The notes under the pieces: model-generated | Databases searched by the model: none | Told to the model about the DNA's origin: nothing | Seen by the model: only the letters and a program-made list of their open reading frames with translations | Made by a program: the position numbers and the translations under genes | Shown: positions 43,824 through 53,303 of the stretch, piece after piece | How the letters are laid out: every line of letters starts with the position of its first letter | How positions within the stretch are numbered: the first letter of the stretch is position 1 | Source of the DNA: JALZOC01 sp035758845 | GTDB lineage: Bacteria > Acidobacteriota > Vicinamibacteria > Vicinamibacterales > 2-12-FULL-66-21 | NCBI GenBank assembly: GCA_035758845.1 | Contig: DASTVZ010000169.1 | Coordinates: 1 to 64,000, forward strand | DNA length: 64,000 nucleotides | Direction of reading: 5' to 3'

Positions 43824-43837
43824 CTGTCTATCTATCT

Positions 43838-43843
43838 ATAATA
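43838..43843 (-). promoter_or_regulatory. Candidate -10 box TATTAT for the ketosynthase operon
   Basis: Minus-strand TATTAT, 14 nt before ATG 43823. The spacer holds three TCTA tetranucleotides (43827-43838), a small unstable run that could vary between strains. Confidence 0.4.
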
Positions 43844-43898
43844 CCGGCGCATTTACGTAGTTCGCTCGATGTGCACAGAAAATGAAAGTCAGCCAACG

Positions 43899-43933
43899 CC
43901 CTTTTCCCTTTTTCCTTTTCCCTTTTCCCTTGT
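43899..43933. repeat. CCCTTTT heptamer run
   Basis: Five consecutive 7-bp units (three exact CCCTTTT, one TCCTTTT, one CCCTTGT), with a partial A/G-rich complementary arm near 43877-43890. It lies in the 225-nt gap between the divergent ketosynthase and M28-PA genes, where I see no gene. Confidence 0.65.
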
Positions 43934-44048
43934 ATGAGCCATATGCATACCGCGTACGCGGACGACACATTACCTCACAACCCCGCATTTCCCCGACGAA
44001 CCCGGTTCGCCTGCGGCGTCTCCGTAAGGTACACTTTGAGATCTGTCG

Positions 44049-45608
44049 ATGTTGTCGCGATACGTTACCGTCCTGCTTGTGTGGCTCGTCGGGGCTGTCG
44101 TCGCGCCAGCTCCGTCCAGCCCACTCCCCGCTGCCATCGATCAGGCGATTCAGCAAGTCACCGTAGCCGAGCTTCGCGAACACATCTCGGTTCTTGCAAG
44201 CGATCGGCTTGCCGGACGTGGACTGGGCCACGAGGGTAACAAGGAGGCGGAGACGTATATTGCCGGCGTGTTGCGCGACGCAAAGGTGCTCCAGGCTGCC
44301 CCCGACTATCTGCAGAGGGTCGACGTGTACTCCCCGCGTCTTGGACCAGCGGCAAGCCTGACGATTTCCGACAGCGACCGACCCATCGTCGAGCTTAAGG
44401 TCGGGCCGGAGTTTCTTCCGCAGCCGGAGTCGAGCGATCGTGTCGGCAACGGGCCACTGCTCTTCGTGCAGCATGGCGTTTCCGCTGCGTCGCTCGGACA
44501 TGATGATTACGCGAACATCGATGCGAAAGGGGCCGTCGTGCTGGCCCTCGACGGCGCGCCGGATGCGCTGTTGCGATCGACGCAAGTCTCGACGGAGGAC
44601 AAAGCCGACTTCGCGGCGATCGATCGCAAGGTCGATGATGCCAGAGCGCACGGCGCAGCCGGGTTGATCGTGATCCGGAGCTACGTCGGGGATGCCGAGG
44701 GCGTGTGGCCATCTCGCCCGTCCGTGCGATCGGCCAGCTACCGCCTGTATGGCCCAATGCGCGAGAAGCCGCTTGCCGTCGCCGTGATGTCTGAGCACGC
44801 TGCCAAGCCCGTCAGGGCTGCGCTCGAGCAGCGGACGGCGCTGATCGCCAGGTTGAATCCTGATGTGATCGCGCAGCCGATTGCCATGGACAACCTGCTT
44901 GGAATGGTCGAGGGGGGAAGCAAGGCCGCCGAGATCGTTGTCGTCGGGGCGCATCTGGATCATGACGGCATCGACGAGGCAGGGCGCATCTACAACGGCG
45001 CCGACGACAACGCGTCAGGAACAGCGGCCGTACTCGCAATGGCGTCGGCGTTCACCCGCGCCAGCGCCAGGGGCGCGCGACCTGCCCGAGCGGTGGTGTT
45101 CGCGCTGTGGAACGGTGAAGAGAAAGGATCGCTCGGCGCTGAGTACTTCGTGGGGCATCCGCAGCCGGCGCGAAGGATCGTCGCCAACATCAATCTCGAC
45201 ATGGTTGGACGCGACGAAGACATTCCCGATCCCGGCGATCCGCGATATCGTGGCTTCGCAAAAACGCAGGCATCCGACAACACCAACGTCGTGCATCTTC
45301 TCGGCTACACGTATGCGCCCGATCTCGCGCGCGCAGCCGATGCCGCCAACGAAACAATCCATCTCACAGTCAAGCAGGACTACGATCGCGATTCGCAGAA
45401 CCTCGTTCGGCGATCCGACAACTGGCCGTTTCTGCAGCACGGCATTCCCGCAGTGTTTTTGACCACCGGCCTTCACCCCGACTACCACACGCCTGACGAC
45501 GACACCGGGCGGATTGATTTCGCCAAGCTCGAACGGATTACGGAACTGGCCGCCCGCCTCGCCTGGCTGGCTGCCGAAGGCGACGCGCCGCGATTCCGTG
45601 CTCAGTGA
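44049..45608 (+). CDS. Secreted M28 peptidase with PA domain
   Basis: A 519-residue exported peptidase: signal peptide (about 1-24), a PA insertion domain (about 120-250) and an M28 catalytic domain (about 270-500). Zinc-ligand blocks GAHLDHDG, NGADDNASGTA, WNGEEKGSLGAEYF, NLDMVGRDED and PDYHTPDDD are all present, so it should be active as an aminopeptidase. A TACACT box lies 13 nt before ATG. It precedes lon by 10 nt, and the two may share a transcript. Confidence 0.9.
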   Translation: MLSRYVTVLLVWLVGAVVAPAPSSPLPAAIDQAIQQVTVAELREHISVLASDRLAGRGLGHEGNKEAETYIAGVLRDAKVLQAAPDYLQRVDVYSPRLGPAASLTISDSDRPIVELKVGPEFLPQPESSDRVGNGPLLFVQHGVSAASLGHDDYANIDAKGAVVLALDGAPDALLRSTQVSTEDKADFAAIDRKVDDARAHGAAGLIVIRSYVGDAEGVWPSRPSVRSASYRLYGPMREKPLAVAVMSEHAAKPVRAALEQRTALIARLNPDVIAQPIAMDNLLGMVEGGSKAAEIVVVGAHLDHDGIDEAGRIYNGADDNASGTAAVLAMASAFTRASARGARPARAVVFALWNGEEKGSLGAEYFVGHPQPARRIVANINLDMVGRDEDIPDPGDPRYRGFAKTQASDNTNVVHLLGYTYAPDLARAADAANETIHLTVKQDYDRDSQNLVRRSDNWPFLQHGIPAVFLTTGLHPDYHTPDDDTGRIDFAKLERITELAARLAWLAAEGDAPRFRAQ

Positions 45609-45618
45609 TTGACTACAC

Positions 45619-47982
45619 ATGGCTGACGCTGAAGTTTCTACTCCCGCTCCCGAAACCCCGTCGCTCCCCTCGGAGCTGCCGGTCGTACCGCTGCGCGAAA
45701 CCGTCGTCCTGCCGATGACCGTGGCGCCGCTGGGCGTCGGACGGCCGGTGTCGGTCGAAGCGATCAACCGCGCCCTCGCTGGCGACCGGATGGTGCTGCT
45801 CCTGCTCCAGCGAGGCGAGGCAGAAGAGCCTTCCGCCGACGACCTGCACCGCGTCGGCACGGTCGCCATCATCAGACAAATGGCGAAGGCGCCGACCGGG
45901 ATGCGCGTGCTGGTCGAGGGGATTGTCCGTGCACGGGCGGAGTTCCTCCAAAACGATCGCGGCTTCCTGCGCGCGCTGCTCAAACCGCTTCCCGAAACGG
46001 CGAAACCGTCAATCGACGTCGATGCACGCGTCCGTCGCCTGCAGGAGCTCGTCGACAAAGCATTGTCGCTCGCCACCGGACTGTCGCCGGATATCAAGAC
46101 GCTGGTCATGAGCATCGACGATCCGCTGCGGATCGTGTACTTGCTCGCCAGCCTCCTCGACATGAAGCCGGAAGACAAGCAGCGCCTGCTCGAAGAGAAC
46201 GACATCGCGGTCAAGCTCGATGCGGTCTCGATGGTCCTCTCCCGTGAAATCGAAGTGCTCGAGCTCAAGGGAAAGATTGAATCGACGGCCGAAAAGGAAA
46301 TGACCGACGCGCAGCGGCAGTATGTCCTGCGGCAGCAGATGAAGGCGATCCAGAACGAACTCGGCGAAGGCGACGGTGAGAGCGCCGAGCTTCGCAAGCG
46401 GATCGCGGAAGCTGGTCTTCCCGAGTCGGTGGCGACGGTGGCCAACCGGGAGGTCGATCGGCTCGAGCGCATGACGCCGGCGTCTCCTGAGTATCAGATG
46501 ATCCGGACCTATCTCGACTGGATCCTCGATGTGCCGTGGGACAAGCCGACCGAGGATCGGCTCGATCCGGTCGAGGCGCGCAAAGTGCTCGACGAGGACC
46601 ACTACGATCTCGACAAGGTCAAGGAACGGATCGTGGAATATCTCGCGGTGCGGAAGCTCAAGGGAGATCTGAAGGGCCCCATTCTTTGCTTCGTCGGACC
46701 TCCAGGCGTCGGCAAGACTTCATTAGGCCAGTCGATCGCGCGCTCGATGAATCGCAAGTTCTTGCGGATCTCCCTCGGCGGGGTGCGCGACGAAGCAGAA
46801 ATCCGCGGGCATCGCCGCACCTACATTGGATCGATGCCAGGTCGCCTCGTGCAGGCGTTGAAATCCGCAGGCTCGTCGAATCCGGTGCTGATGCTGGACG
46901 AGATCGACAAGGTGTCGGTCGGCGTGCAGGGCGACCCCGCCGCCGCCCTGCTCGAAGTCCTCGACCCGGCGCAGAACCATTCGTTCCGCGATCACTATCT
47001 CGAGATTCCGATCGATCTGTCGAAAGTGCTCTTCATCGCTACCGCCAATCAGCTTGGCACCATCCACCCGGCGCTGCTCGATCGCATGGAGCTCATTACG
47101 CTCAGCGGCTATACCGAAGACGAGAAAGTCCACATCGCAAAGATGTACTTGATCCCGCGGCAGCTCGAGGAACACGGACTCAAGCCACAGCAGCTCGAGA
47201 TCACTGAAGCGGCGCTCCGACGGATCATCAACGAATACACCCGCGAAGCGGGCGTTCGATCGCTGGAGCGGCAGATTGGCACTGTCGCGCGGAAGGTCGC
47301 CGCGCGGGTCGCTACCGACGCCCTCCATACGGCGGTCGTCGACGCCGGACAAATACCCGACTTTCTCGGTCCTCCGCGATTCCGATCGGAAGCCGCATTC
47401 CGCACATCGCGGCCCGGCGTCGCCACCGGCGTCGCCTGGACCGAGACCGGCGGTGACGTCCTGTTCATCGAATCGGTGTTGCTGCCAGGAGGGCACGGTC
47501 ATCTGACGCTGACCGGACAACTCGGCAACGTCATGCAGGAATCGGCGCGCGCCGCATTGAGCCACGTTCGGCAACAGGCGGACCTGCTTGGCATCAGCGC
47601 CGAGACGCTCACCAAGAACGACCTGCACGTCCACGTCCCCGCCGGCGCCATTCCAAAGGACGGTCCGTCGGCCGGAGTGACGATGGCCACGGCGATTGTC
47701 TCGGCCGCGCGCGGCGAGCCCGTGCGATCGGACGTGGCGATGACCGGAGAAATCACGCTGTCGGGTCTGGTGCTGCCGGTTGGCGGGATTCGCGAAAAAG
47801 CACTCGCCGCCCGACGCTACGGGGTCAAGACGTTCATCCTCCCGGAGATGAACGAACAGGATCTCGCCGAGCTTCCGGCAGAAGTCCGCGCCGAGATGAC
47901 ATTCGTCCCCGCACGCACGTTCGAAGACGTGCTCAAAGTGGCGCTGCCGGTGGTGCGCATCGCCGACGCGACGATTCGCTGA
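45619..47982 (+). CDS. lon: ATP-dependent protease Lon
   Basis: LonA-type cytoplasmic protease of 787 residues. It has the N-terminal substrate domain (about 15-210), a coiled linker, the AAA+ module with GPPGVGKTSLGQSIA and MLDEIDKV, and the protease domain with S684 in KDGPSAGVTM and K727 in GGIREKALAA, spaced as in E. coli Lon. It degrades damaged and regulatory proteins. There is no heat-shock-type CIRCE element upstream; the gene starts 10 nt after the M28-PA gene. Confidence 0.96.
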   Translation: MADAEVSTPAPETPSLPSELPVVPLRETVVLPMTVAPLGVGRPVSVEAINRALAGDRMVLLLLQRGEAEEPSADDLHRVGTVAIIRQMAKAPTGMRVLVEGIVRARAEFLQNDRGFLRALLKPLPETAKPSIDVDARVRRLQELVDKALSLATGLSPDIKTLVMSIDDPLRIVYLLASLLDMKPEDKQRLLEENDIAVKLDAVSMVLSREIEVLELKGKIESTAEKEMTDAQRQYVLRQQMKAIQNELGEGDGESAELRKRIAEAGLPESVATVANREVDRLERMTPASPEYQMIRTYLDWILDVPWDKPTEDRLDPVEARKVLDEDHYDLDKVKERIVEYLAVRKLKGDLKGPILCFVGPPGVGKTSLGQSIARSMNRKFLRISLGGVRDEAEIRGHRRTYIGSMPGRLVQALKSAGSSNPVLMLDEIDKVSVGVQGDPAAALLEVLDPAQNHSFRDHYLEIPIDLSKVLFIATANQLGTIHPALLDRMELITLSGYTEDEKVHIAKMYLIPRQLEEHGLKPQQLEITEAALRRIINEYTREAGVRSLERQIGTVARKVAARVATDALHTAVVDAGQIPDFLGPPRFRSEAAFRTSRPGVATGVAWTETGGDVLFIESVLLPGGHGHLTLTGQLGNVMQESARAALSHVRQQADLLGISAETLTKNDLHVHVPAGAIPKDGPSAGVTMATAIVSAARGEPVRSDVAMTGEITLSGLVLPVGGIREKALAARRYGVKTFILPEMNEQDLAELPAEVRAEMTFVPARTFEDVLKVALPVVRIADATIR

Positions 47983-47986
47983 GCGC

Positions 47987-49099
47987 GTGCCGTCGGTCGT
48001 TTTCTACATCTCGGGACACGGGTTCGGTCATACCGTTCGCCAGATCGCAATCATCAACGCGCTCGGCGCCCGCCTGCCGGCCGATCTCGTCGTCTGCACC
48101 TCGGCTCCTCGCCGTCTCTTCGATCAGACCGTCCGCGTGCCGATCACGTTTGTCGACAGGCCCAACGATACAGGAGTGGTTCAGATCGACAGTGTTCGCC
48201 TGGACGAACCCGCGACGATCCACGTCGCAGCAGAGTTCTATCGAACGCTGTCAGCACGCGCCGAGGCCGAGGCGGCCGCGCTGAGAGCTCATGACGCGCG
48301 GCTGGTCATTTCCGACGCTCCTCCGCTGGCGTGTGCCGCAGCCGCTGTCGCGGGAATTCCTGCTGTTGTGGTCGCGAACTTCACCTGGGACTGGATCTAC
48401 GAGGGATATGCGACTGAGTTGCGCAACGCGCCAGACTTGCTGCCACGTCTGCGTGAGGCGTACTCGCTCGCAAGCGAAGGGTGGCGGCTGCCGCTTCACG
48501 GCGGGTTCGCAACGGTTCCACGCGTGCGTGATGTCCCGTTTGTCGCTCGTCACGCTCGCGCCGACCGATCGCGTGACGACGTGAGACGAGCGCTGTCGTT
48601 GCCTCGGGACAAGCTGCTGGCGCTCGCGTCGTTCGGCGGCTACGGCGTCGACGGACTGACCGCCGCGCACTTTGACTGCCTGGACCTCGTCGATCTCGTC
48701 ATGACCGAGCCGGCGGCCAGGATGCCGTCATTCCGGGGACCGGCTCATTGGATTGCCGAGGAAGATATCTACGCGCGCGGCCTCGCCTACGTCGATCTCG
48801 TCGCCGCCGTCGACGTCGTGGTAACCAAGCCCGGTTACGGCATCATCGCGGACTGCGTCGCCAACCACACCGCCATGCTGTATACCTCGCGCGGACGATT
48901 CGTCGAATACGATGTGATGGTTCGGGAGATGCCGCGGTTCCTGCGGTGCGAGTACATCGATTTGGATCAGTTTCTCGCCGGACATTGGCGCGATCCGTTA
49001 TTGCGATTGCTGAATCAATCACCTCCGCCCGAGCAGCCCCGCACAGATGGCGCGGATGTCGTCGCTGATTTGATCGTCGAACGCGTTACTGCCCGATAA
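47987..49099 (+). CDS. Glycosyltransferase-like protein (GT-B, arabinokinase N-terminal type)
   Basis: A 370-residue GT-B fold protein. The N-terminal glycine-rich loop is FYISGHGFGHTVRQIAI, with VISDAPPLACAAA and a C-terminal half ending VDVVVTKPGYGIIADCV, similar to the N-terminal domain of plant arabinokinases and MurG-like enzymes. Start GTG 47987 lies 4 nt after lon. Donor and acceptor are unknown. The stop TAA overlaps the left arm of an inverted repeat. Confidence 0.7.
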   Translation: MPSVVFYISGHGFGHTVRQIAIINALGARLPADLVVCTSAPRRLFDQTVRVPITFVDRPNDTGVVQIDSVRLDEPATIHVAAEFYRTLSARAEAEAAALRAHDARLVISDAPPLACAAAAVAGIPAVVVANFTWDWIYEGYATELRNAPDLLPRLREAYSLASEGWRLPLHGGFATVPRVRDVPFVARHARADRSRDDVRRALSLPRDKLLALASFGGYGVDGLTAAHFDCLDLVDLVMTEPAARMPSFRGPAHWIAEEDIYARGLAYVDLVAAVDVVVTKPGYGIIADCVANHTAMLYTSRGRFVEYDVMVREMPRFLRCEYIDLDQFLAGHWRDPLLRLLNQSPPPEQPRTDGADVVADLIVERVTAR

Positions 49100-49199
49100 T
49101 CAACAGCCTTCACTGTCACGCCGCATCCCCACTAAAGAGAAAGAAAAGAGAAAAGCCTTTCTCCTTTCCAATCTCTTGACAGTGATAGGTGTTGATTGA
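49098..49199. repeat. Inverted repeat, AATCAACANNNTTCACTGTCAC family, copy 2
   Basis: Arms 49098-49119 and 49177-49198 are near-perfect reverse complements. The inner part is a second A/G-rich (49131-49155) and C/T-rich (49156-49170) arm with 7-bp units. The first two bases belong to the preceding gene's TAA. The arms match those at 14571-14672. Confidence 0.6.
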
Positions 49200-49225
49200 G
49201 CGCTGGTCCTGTCTCCATGCCGCGA

Positions 49226-49231
49226 TAGAAT
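49226..49231 (+). promoter_or_regulatory. Candidate -10 box TAGAAT for the M24 peptidase
   Basis: TAGAAT 7 nt before ATG 49239 without a Shine-Dalgarno; a leaderless transcript is likely if used. Confidence 0.45.
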
Positions 49232-49238
49232 CTGCCGC

Positions 49239-50537
49239 ATGCTCAATCGCCGTTCCTTTCTCTCCCTCACCGCCGCATTGGCTACGCCCGCGGTTCTGCT
49301 CCAGCGACGAGGCGGCGCCGGGTCACAAATGGGCGCCCTTCCTCCCGCGATCGCCGCCCTCACGTCCATGCGCGATCAGGCGAAACCGATCACCAGCGAA
49401 GAGCGCCGCATTCGGATCGAGAAGGCGAAGCGGTTGATGGCGGCCGAAAAAATCGACGCGCTTGTGCTCTCGGGCGGAACGTCGCTCGTCTACTTCGCCA
49501 ACATTCGATGGGGTGGCGGCGAACGGCTATTCGCGTGCGTGATCCCGGCGAAGGGCGCGCCGTTCTTCGTGTCGCCGGCGTTCGAAGAGGATCGGGCGCG
49601 CGAACAGATCGCGTTCGGGCCCCTGGCCGACGGCGTCGCGGACGTACGCACGTGGAACGAGGACGAAAGCCCTTACGCCCTTGTCGCACAGGGGCTGAAA
49701 GATCGCGGACTGGCGACCGGGACGGTCGGCGTCGAAGAGACGATGAAGTTCGTGTGGGCAGACGGCATTGCCTCGGCTGCGCCGCAGTTGAAGGTGGTGA
49801 GCGGAACACCGATCACCGCCGGCTGCCGGATGATCAAAGACGATCACGAACTCGAGCTGATGCGAATCGCATGCGCAGCAACGCTCAAGGTCTACGAGGC
49901 GGTGTACCGGGCGCTGGAGCCGGGGATGACACAGAATCAGGTCTCCAACCTGATCGATGCCGGCTACCGGCAGGTGGGATTCGCCGGCGGCGCCAGCGTG
50001 CAAGTGGGCGAGTACACCGCGCTCCCGCACGGCTCGATCACGCCACAAACGATCCGGGAAGGCACGATCATCATGATCGATGACGGGTGCACGGTTCAGG
50101 GATATCAGTCAGACATCACGCGCACGTTCGTCCTCGGTAAACCCACCGCGAAGATGCAGGCGGTCTTCGACATCGTCAAACGCGCGCAAACCGCGGCGCT
50201 GGCAGCGGCCAAGCCCGGCGTGCCGCTCGAATCAATCGACGCCGCCGCGCGAAAGGTGGTCGTCGACGCCGGTTACGGTCCCGGCTTCAAGTATTTCAGC
50301 CATCGTCTTGGTCACGGCATGGGCATGGACGGCCATGAGTGGCCCTATCTGGTACGGAACAACATGTTCGGCTGGAAGGCAGCGCTCACTGCGCAGCCCG
50401 GCATGGTCTTCAGCGACGAGCCGGGGATCTATATCCGCGGAGAGTTCGGCGTGCGGCTGGAGGACGATTTGTACATCACCAGCGACGGCGCCAGGTTGTT
50501 GACGCCGCAGTCGGAATCGTTGGAGAAGCCGTTCTGA
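49239..50537 (+). CDS. Exported Xaa-Pro aminopeptidase (M24)
   Basis: A 432-residue metallopeptidase with an N-terminal Tat-like signal (NRRSFLSLTAALATPAVLL), so probably exported folded. The pita-bread domain has the five metal ligands in MIDDGCTVQGYQSDITRTF, LGHGMGMDGHE, FSDEPGIYI and GVRLEDDLYI. It removes N-terminal residues before proline. It is a single gene, with the promoter box 7 nt before ATG and a heptamer palindrome after the stop. Confidence 0.9.
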   Translation: MLNRRSFLSLTAALATPAVLLQRRGGAGSQMGALPPAIAALTSMRDQAKPITSEERRIRIEKAKRLMAAEKIDALVLSGGTSLVYFANIRWGGGERLFACVIPAKGAPFFVSPAFEEDRAREQIAFGPLADGVADVRTWNEDESPYALVAQGLKDRGLATGTVGVEETMKFVWADGIASAAPQLKVVSGTPITAGCRMIKDDHELELMRIACAATLKVYEAVYRALEPGMTQNQVSNLIDAGYRQVGFAGGASVQVGEYTALPHGSITPQTIREGTIIMIDDGCTVQGYQSDITRTFVLGKPTAKMQAVFDIVKRAQTAALAAAKPGVPLESIDAAARKVVVDAGYGPGFKYFSHRLGHGMGMDGHEWPYLVRNNMFGWKAALTAQPGMVFSDEPGIYIRGEFGVRLEDDLYITSDGARLLTPQSESLEKPF

Positions 50538-50553
50538 ATGGGTGAATTACTTG

Positions 50554-50638
50554 ACTGAAAATGCTGAATGTTGAGTGCTGAATGATCGAAGTCCGAATTC
50601 AGCATTCAGCATTCAGCATTCAGACTTCAGCATTTCAC
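50554..50638. repeat. ATTCAGC heptamer palindrome
   Basis: Left arm ACTGAAA, ATGCTGA, ATGTTGA, GTGCTGA (50554-50581). Right arm has three exact ATTCAGC units, then ATTCAGA, CTTCAGC, ATTTCAC (50597-50638). It lies between the convergent M24 and methyltransferase genes and touches the stop of the latter. Confidence 0.75.
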
Positions 50639-51337
50639 TCACTTGATCACCGTCACCAGTGACCAGATCTTCGGAAAGTTCACCTTCTCGATCGACTGCG
50701 GCTGCATCTCCGCCTGGGTCAGGAACGCCGGCAGATCGAGGTCCGCTTTGAAGCCGATGTGAATCGTGAACGGCGAGATGAGCCGTTCGATCCGCGAGAG
50801 AAACAGGTTCGGGCTGAGGAAGTGGTTCAGCAGAATCACCCGCCCGCCAGGCCGGCAGACGCGGCGCATTTCGTGTGCGACGCGCACGGGATCGGGTACG
50901 ACGCTGATGAGGTACGGCGCGTACACAATGTCGAAGGCATTGTCGGCGAATTTCAGATCCGCCGCATCCATCTGCAATAGCCGGACATTCCGGATGTCCT
51001 TCCGCGCCGCACGCTCGCGCGCGATCTCGAGCATCGACTCGCTGAAATCGATGCCCGTCACCGAACAGTTCTTCGGATAGAGCGACAGATTGATGCCGGT
51101 GCCGACACCCACCTCGAGCACGCGCTCGCCTGGCTGGATATCCATGCGCTCGATGGCGCGCAGCCGCCCTGGGTGAAGCGTAGGACCAAAGATGATGTCG
51201 TAGACTTTTGCAAGCTTGTCGTACACTCCAGCGACGAAATCGTTCTCAACCGCCGTCACCGAAAGCGCTCGCGTCGCCGCGTCCGAGCCCGACACCAACT
51301 CCTCTGACGGATCAACTTTTCGATCGAATAAGGGCAT
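50639..51337 (-). CDS. Class I SAM methyltransferase, PmtA-like
   Basis: A 232-residue methyltransferase with motif I VLEVGVGTGINLSLYP, acidic loop TGIDFSESMLEIA, motif II FDIVYAPYLISVVPDP and motif III RPGGRVILLNHF. The order and the YDIIFGPTLHPGR segment match phosphatidylethanolamine N-methyltransferases of the PmtA type, which make phosphatidylcholine precursors; UbiE-like quinone methylation is the alternative. It is transcribed alone. The 110-nt gap upstream (51338-51447) holds nothing I can assign. Confidence 0.75.
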   Translation of the reverse strand: MPLFDRKVDPSEELVSGSDAATRALSVTAVENDFVAGVYDKLAKVYDIIFGPTLHPGRLRAIERMDIQPGERVLEVGVGTGINLSLYPKNCSVTGIDFSESMLEIARERAARKDIRNVRLLQMDAADLKFADNAFDIVYAPYLISVVPDPVRVAHEMRRVCRPGGRVILLNHFLSPNLFLSRIERLISPFTIHIGFKADLDLPAFLTQAEMQPQSIEKVNFPKIWSLVTVIK

Positions 51338-51447
51338 TAGAACCCCGTCTCACTGTGCAAGGTAAATGCCGCCTGTATTGCCGTTATGGCAAACGTGTGG
51401 ACTATATCCCGATAGTACAGACGGGGCAAGTGCGCGCCGCATGTCAG

Positions 51448-53301
51448 CTAGGCGACGACCGCTTCCATAATGCCGAGCGCGCTCTCGATCGAATCACCGG
51501 CCGGTGAAATCTGAATCCCTTGCACGAGCGGCCGGATCTCCGCGGCGATCTCCCGCGCGATGGTCAGTCCTTCACTCGCCGCGCGTCCCGCCGCTTCCGC
51601 GCGGCGCATGCGATCCACGACCGCGCCGGGCACGCTCACACCGGGAAGTTCGTTGGCGAGAAACTCCGCATGACGCAAACTCTCGAGCGGAGCAATCGCC
51701 GCCAGGACGGGAATACGAAAGCGCTCGATCGTCCGCAGGAACGCCGCGAGCTGTTCCGGATCGAACACCAGTTGCGTAATCGCGAACTCCGCACCCGCCT
51801 TCACCTTGTGTTCGAAACGCCGCAGCTCTTCATCCGGATCGAGCGCCGCGGGATTGAGGGCGACGCCGATGTGAAACGCCGTCGGCGCACCGATGGTCTG
51901 ATCGCCGATATCAGCGCCATCGTTCAATCGCTTGACCATGTTGGTCAAGCCGATCGAGTCGACATCCCGCACCTCGGTGGCGTCCGGATAATCGCCGATC
52001 TGCGGCGGGTCGCCGGTAATGAGAAGCAGGTTGCGGACACCCATCGAGTGCGCGCCGAGCAGGTCCGACTGCAGCCCAAGAAGATTACGATCCCGGCAGG
52101 CGCAGTGCAGAATTGTTTCGACCCCCGCCTGCTGCTGGACGAGCACCGCTGCCGACAGCGCGCTCATTCTTGCGCCGGCGCGCGGTCCATCCGGCACGTT
52201 GACGAGATCGACGCCGTGTATCCGCAGCTGCCGCGCGCGTTCGATCAACGCATCGACACGGAAGCCTCGTGGTGGCAGGAGTTCGACCGAGACCGTGAAC
52301 GCTCCACGGGAAAGACCGTTGGCCATCCGCGATTTCTCGGCACGCGGCACCGGCGTCACCAGTGGCGTGGCCACAGCCACGCGTCCGCCGCCGCGACGCG
52401 CACCCGTGTCCGTGCGTGCCTGCGCTCCCAACTCATGCACCGCGGTCTTGATATGACGAATGTGTTCCGGTGTCGTGCCGCAGCATCCGCCGACAAGGCG
52501 CACGCCGTTGTGAATGAACCGCCTGGCGTACGAGGCCATGTACTCCGGCGACGAGAGATAGATGTTTCGCCCCTCGATCTCCCGAGGCCGGCCGGCGTTG
52601 GGCTGGGCTGACAGCTTCACCGTCGCGACGTGTGACATCCGCTCGATCGTTTCGAGCATCGCCGCAGGTCCGACGCTGCAATTCAGTCCGACAACCTGCG
52701 CGCCAAGGTATTCGAGTGCCGGAACGAACGATTCAGGCGGAGCGCCATCCAGGCTGTTGCCATCCTCTTCGGTGGTCACCTGCGCGACGATTGGGAGATC
52801 GCACACGCTCCGGACGGCCCGGATCGCGGCGCCGATTTCGTTGACGTCGCGGAACGTTTCCAGCACGAACAGATCGACGCTCCCTTCGAGCAGCGCCCGT
52901 GCCTGTTCGCGGAAGAACTCTTCGGCCTCGTCCACACCCGTCTTGCCCCATGGCTCGATGCGAATACCCAGTGGCCCGATCGCGCCGGCGACATACACGT
53001 GCTCGCGCGCGGCGTGTCGTGCGAGGCGCGCGCCCTGGAGATTGATCGCGTGTACCTGATCGGCCAGGCCGAACGTGCCAAGCTTGATCCGATTCGCCCC
53101 GAACGTGTTCGTTTCGATGACATCCGCGCCCGATCGGACGTAGGCCTGATGCACATCGGCGACGAGATCCGGTTCTTTCACGTTCAGTTCATCGAACGAA
53201 CGATTCAAAAAAATCCCTTTCGCGTACAGCATCGTCCCCATCGCGCCGTCGCACACGAGCACGCGCTGGTCGATCGCTTCGAGAAAGGTGGGTTTTGCCA
53301 T
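51448..53301 (-). CDS. Bifunctional homocysteine S-methyltransferase / methylenetetrahydrofolate reductase
   Basis: A 617-residue fusion. The N-terminal zinc-dependent homocysteine methyltransferase barrel (about 1-300) has GAMGTMLYAKG, GLNCSVGP and VGGCCGTTPEHI, whose Cys residues bind zinc. The C-terminal MetF-like barrel (about 325-610) uses FAD to reduce methylene-THF. Linking both lets the methyl group pass to homocysteine, but a cobalamin domain as in MetH is absent here. It follows the phosphoesterase gene by 2 nt. No SAM riboswitch is visible before the operon. Confidence 0.92.
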   Translation of the reverse strand: MAKPTFLEAIDQRVLVCDGAMGTMLYAKGIFLNRSFDELNVKEPDLVADVHQAYVRSGADVIETNTFGANRIKLGTFGLADQVHAINLQGARLARHAAREHVYVAGAIGPLGIRIEPWGKTGVDEAEEFFREQARALLEGSVDLFVLETFRDVNEIGAAIRAVRSVCDLPIVAQVTTEEDGNSLDGAPPESFVPALEYLGAQVVGLNCSVGPAAMLETIERMSHVATVKLSAQPNAGRPREIEGRNIYLSSPEYMASYARRFIHNGVRLVGGCCGTTPEHIRHIKTAVHELGAQARTDTGARRGGGRVAVATPLVTPVPRAEKSRMANGLSRGAFTVSVELLPPRGFRVDALIERARQLRIHGVDLVNVPDGPRAGARMSALSAAVLVQQQAGVETILHCACRDRNLLGLQSDLLGAHSMGVRNLLLITGDPPQIGDYPDATEVRDVDSIGLTNMVKRLNDGADIGDQTIGAPTAFHIGVALNPAALDPDEELRRFEHKVKAGAEFAITQLVFDPEQLAAFLRTIERFRIPVLAAIAPLESLRHAEFLANELPGVSVPGAVVDRMRRAEAAGRAASEGLTIAREIAAEIRPLVQGIQISPAGDSIESALGIMEAVVA

Positions 53302-53303
53302 CG

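Noticed and set aside
45015..46472. 485-codon minus-strand open frame across the M28-PA and lon genes
   Set aside because: Ser/Arg-rich translation that mirrors well-supported coding sequences on the plus strand; no motif, no start signal.
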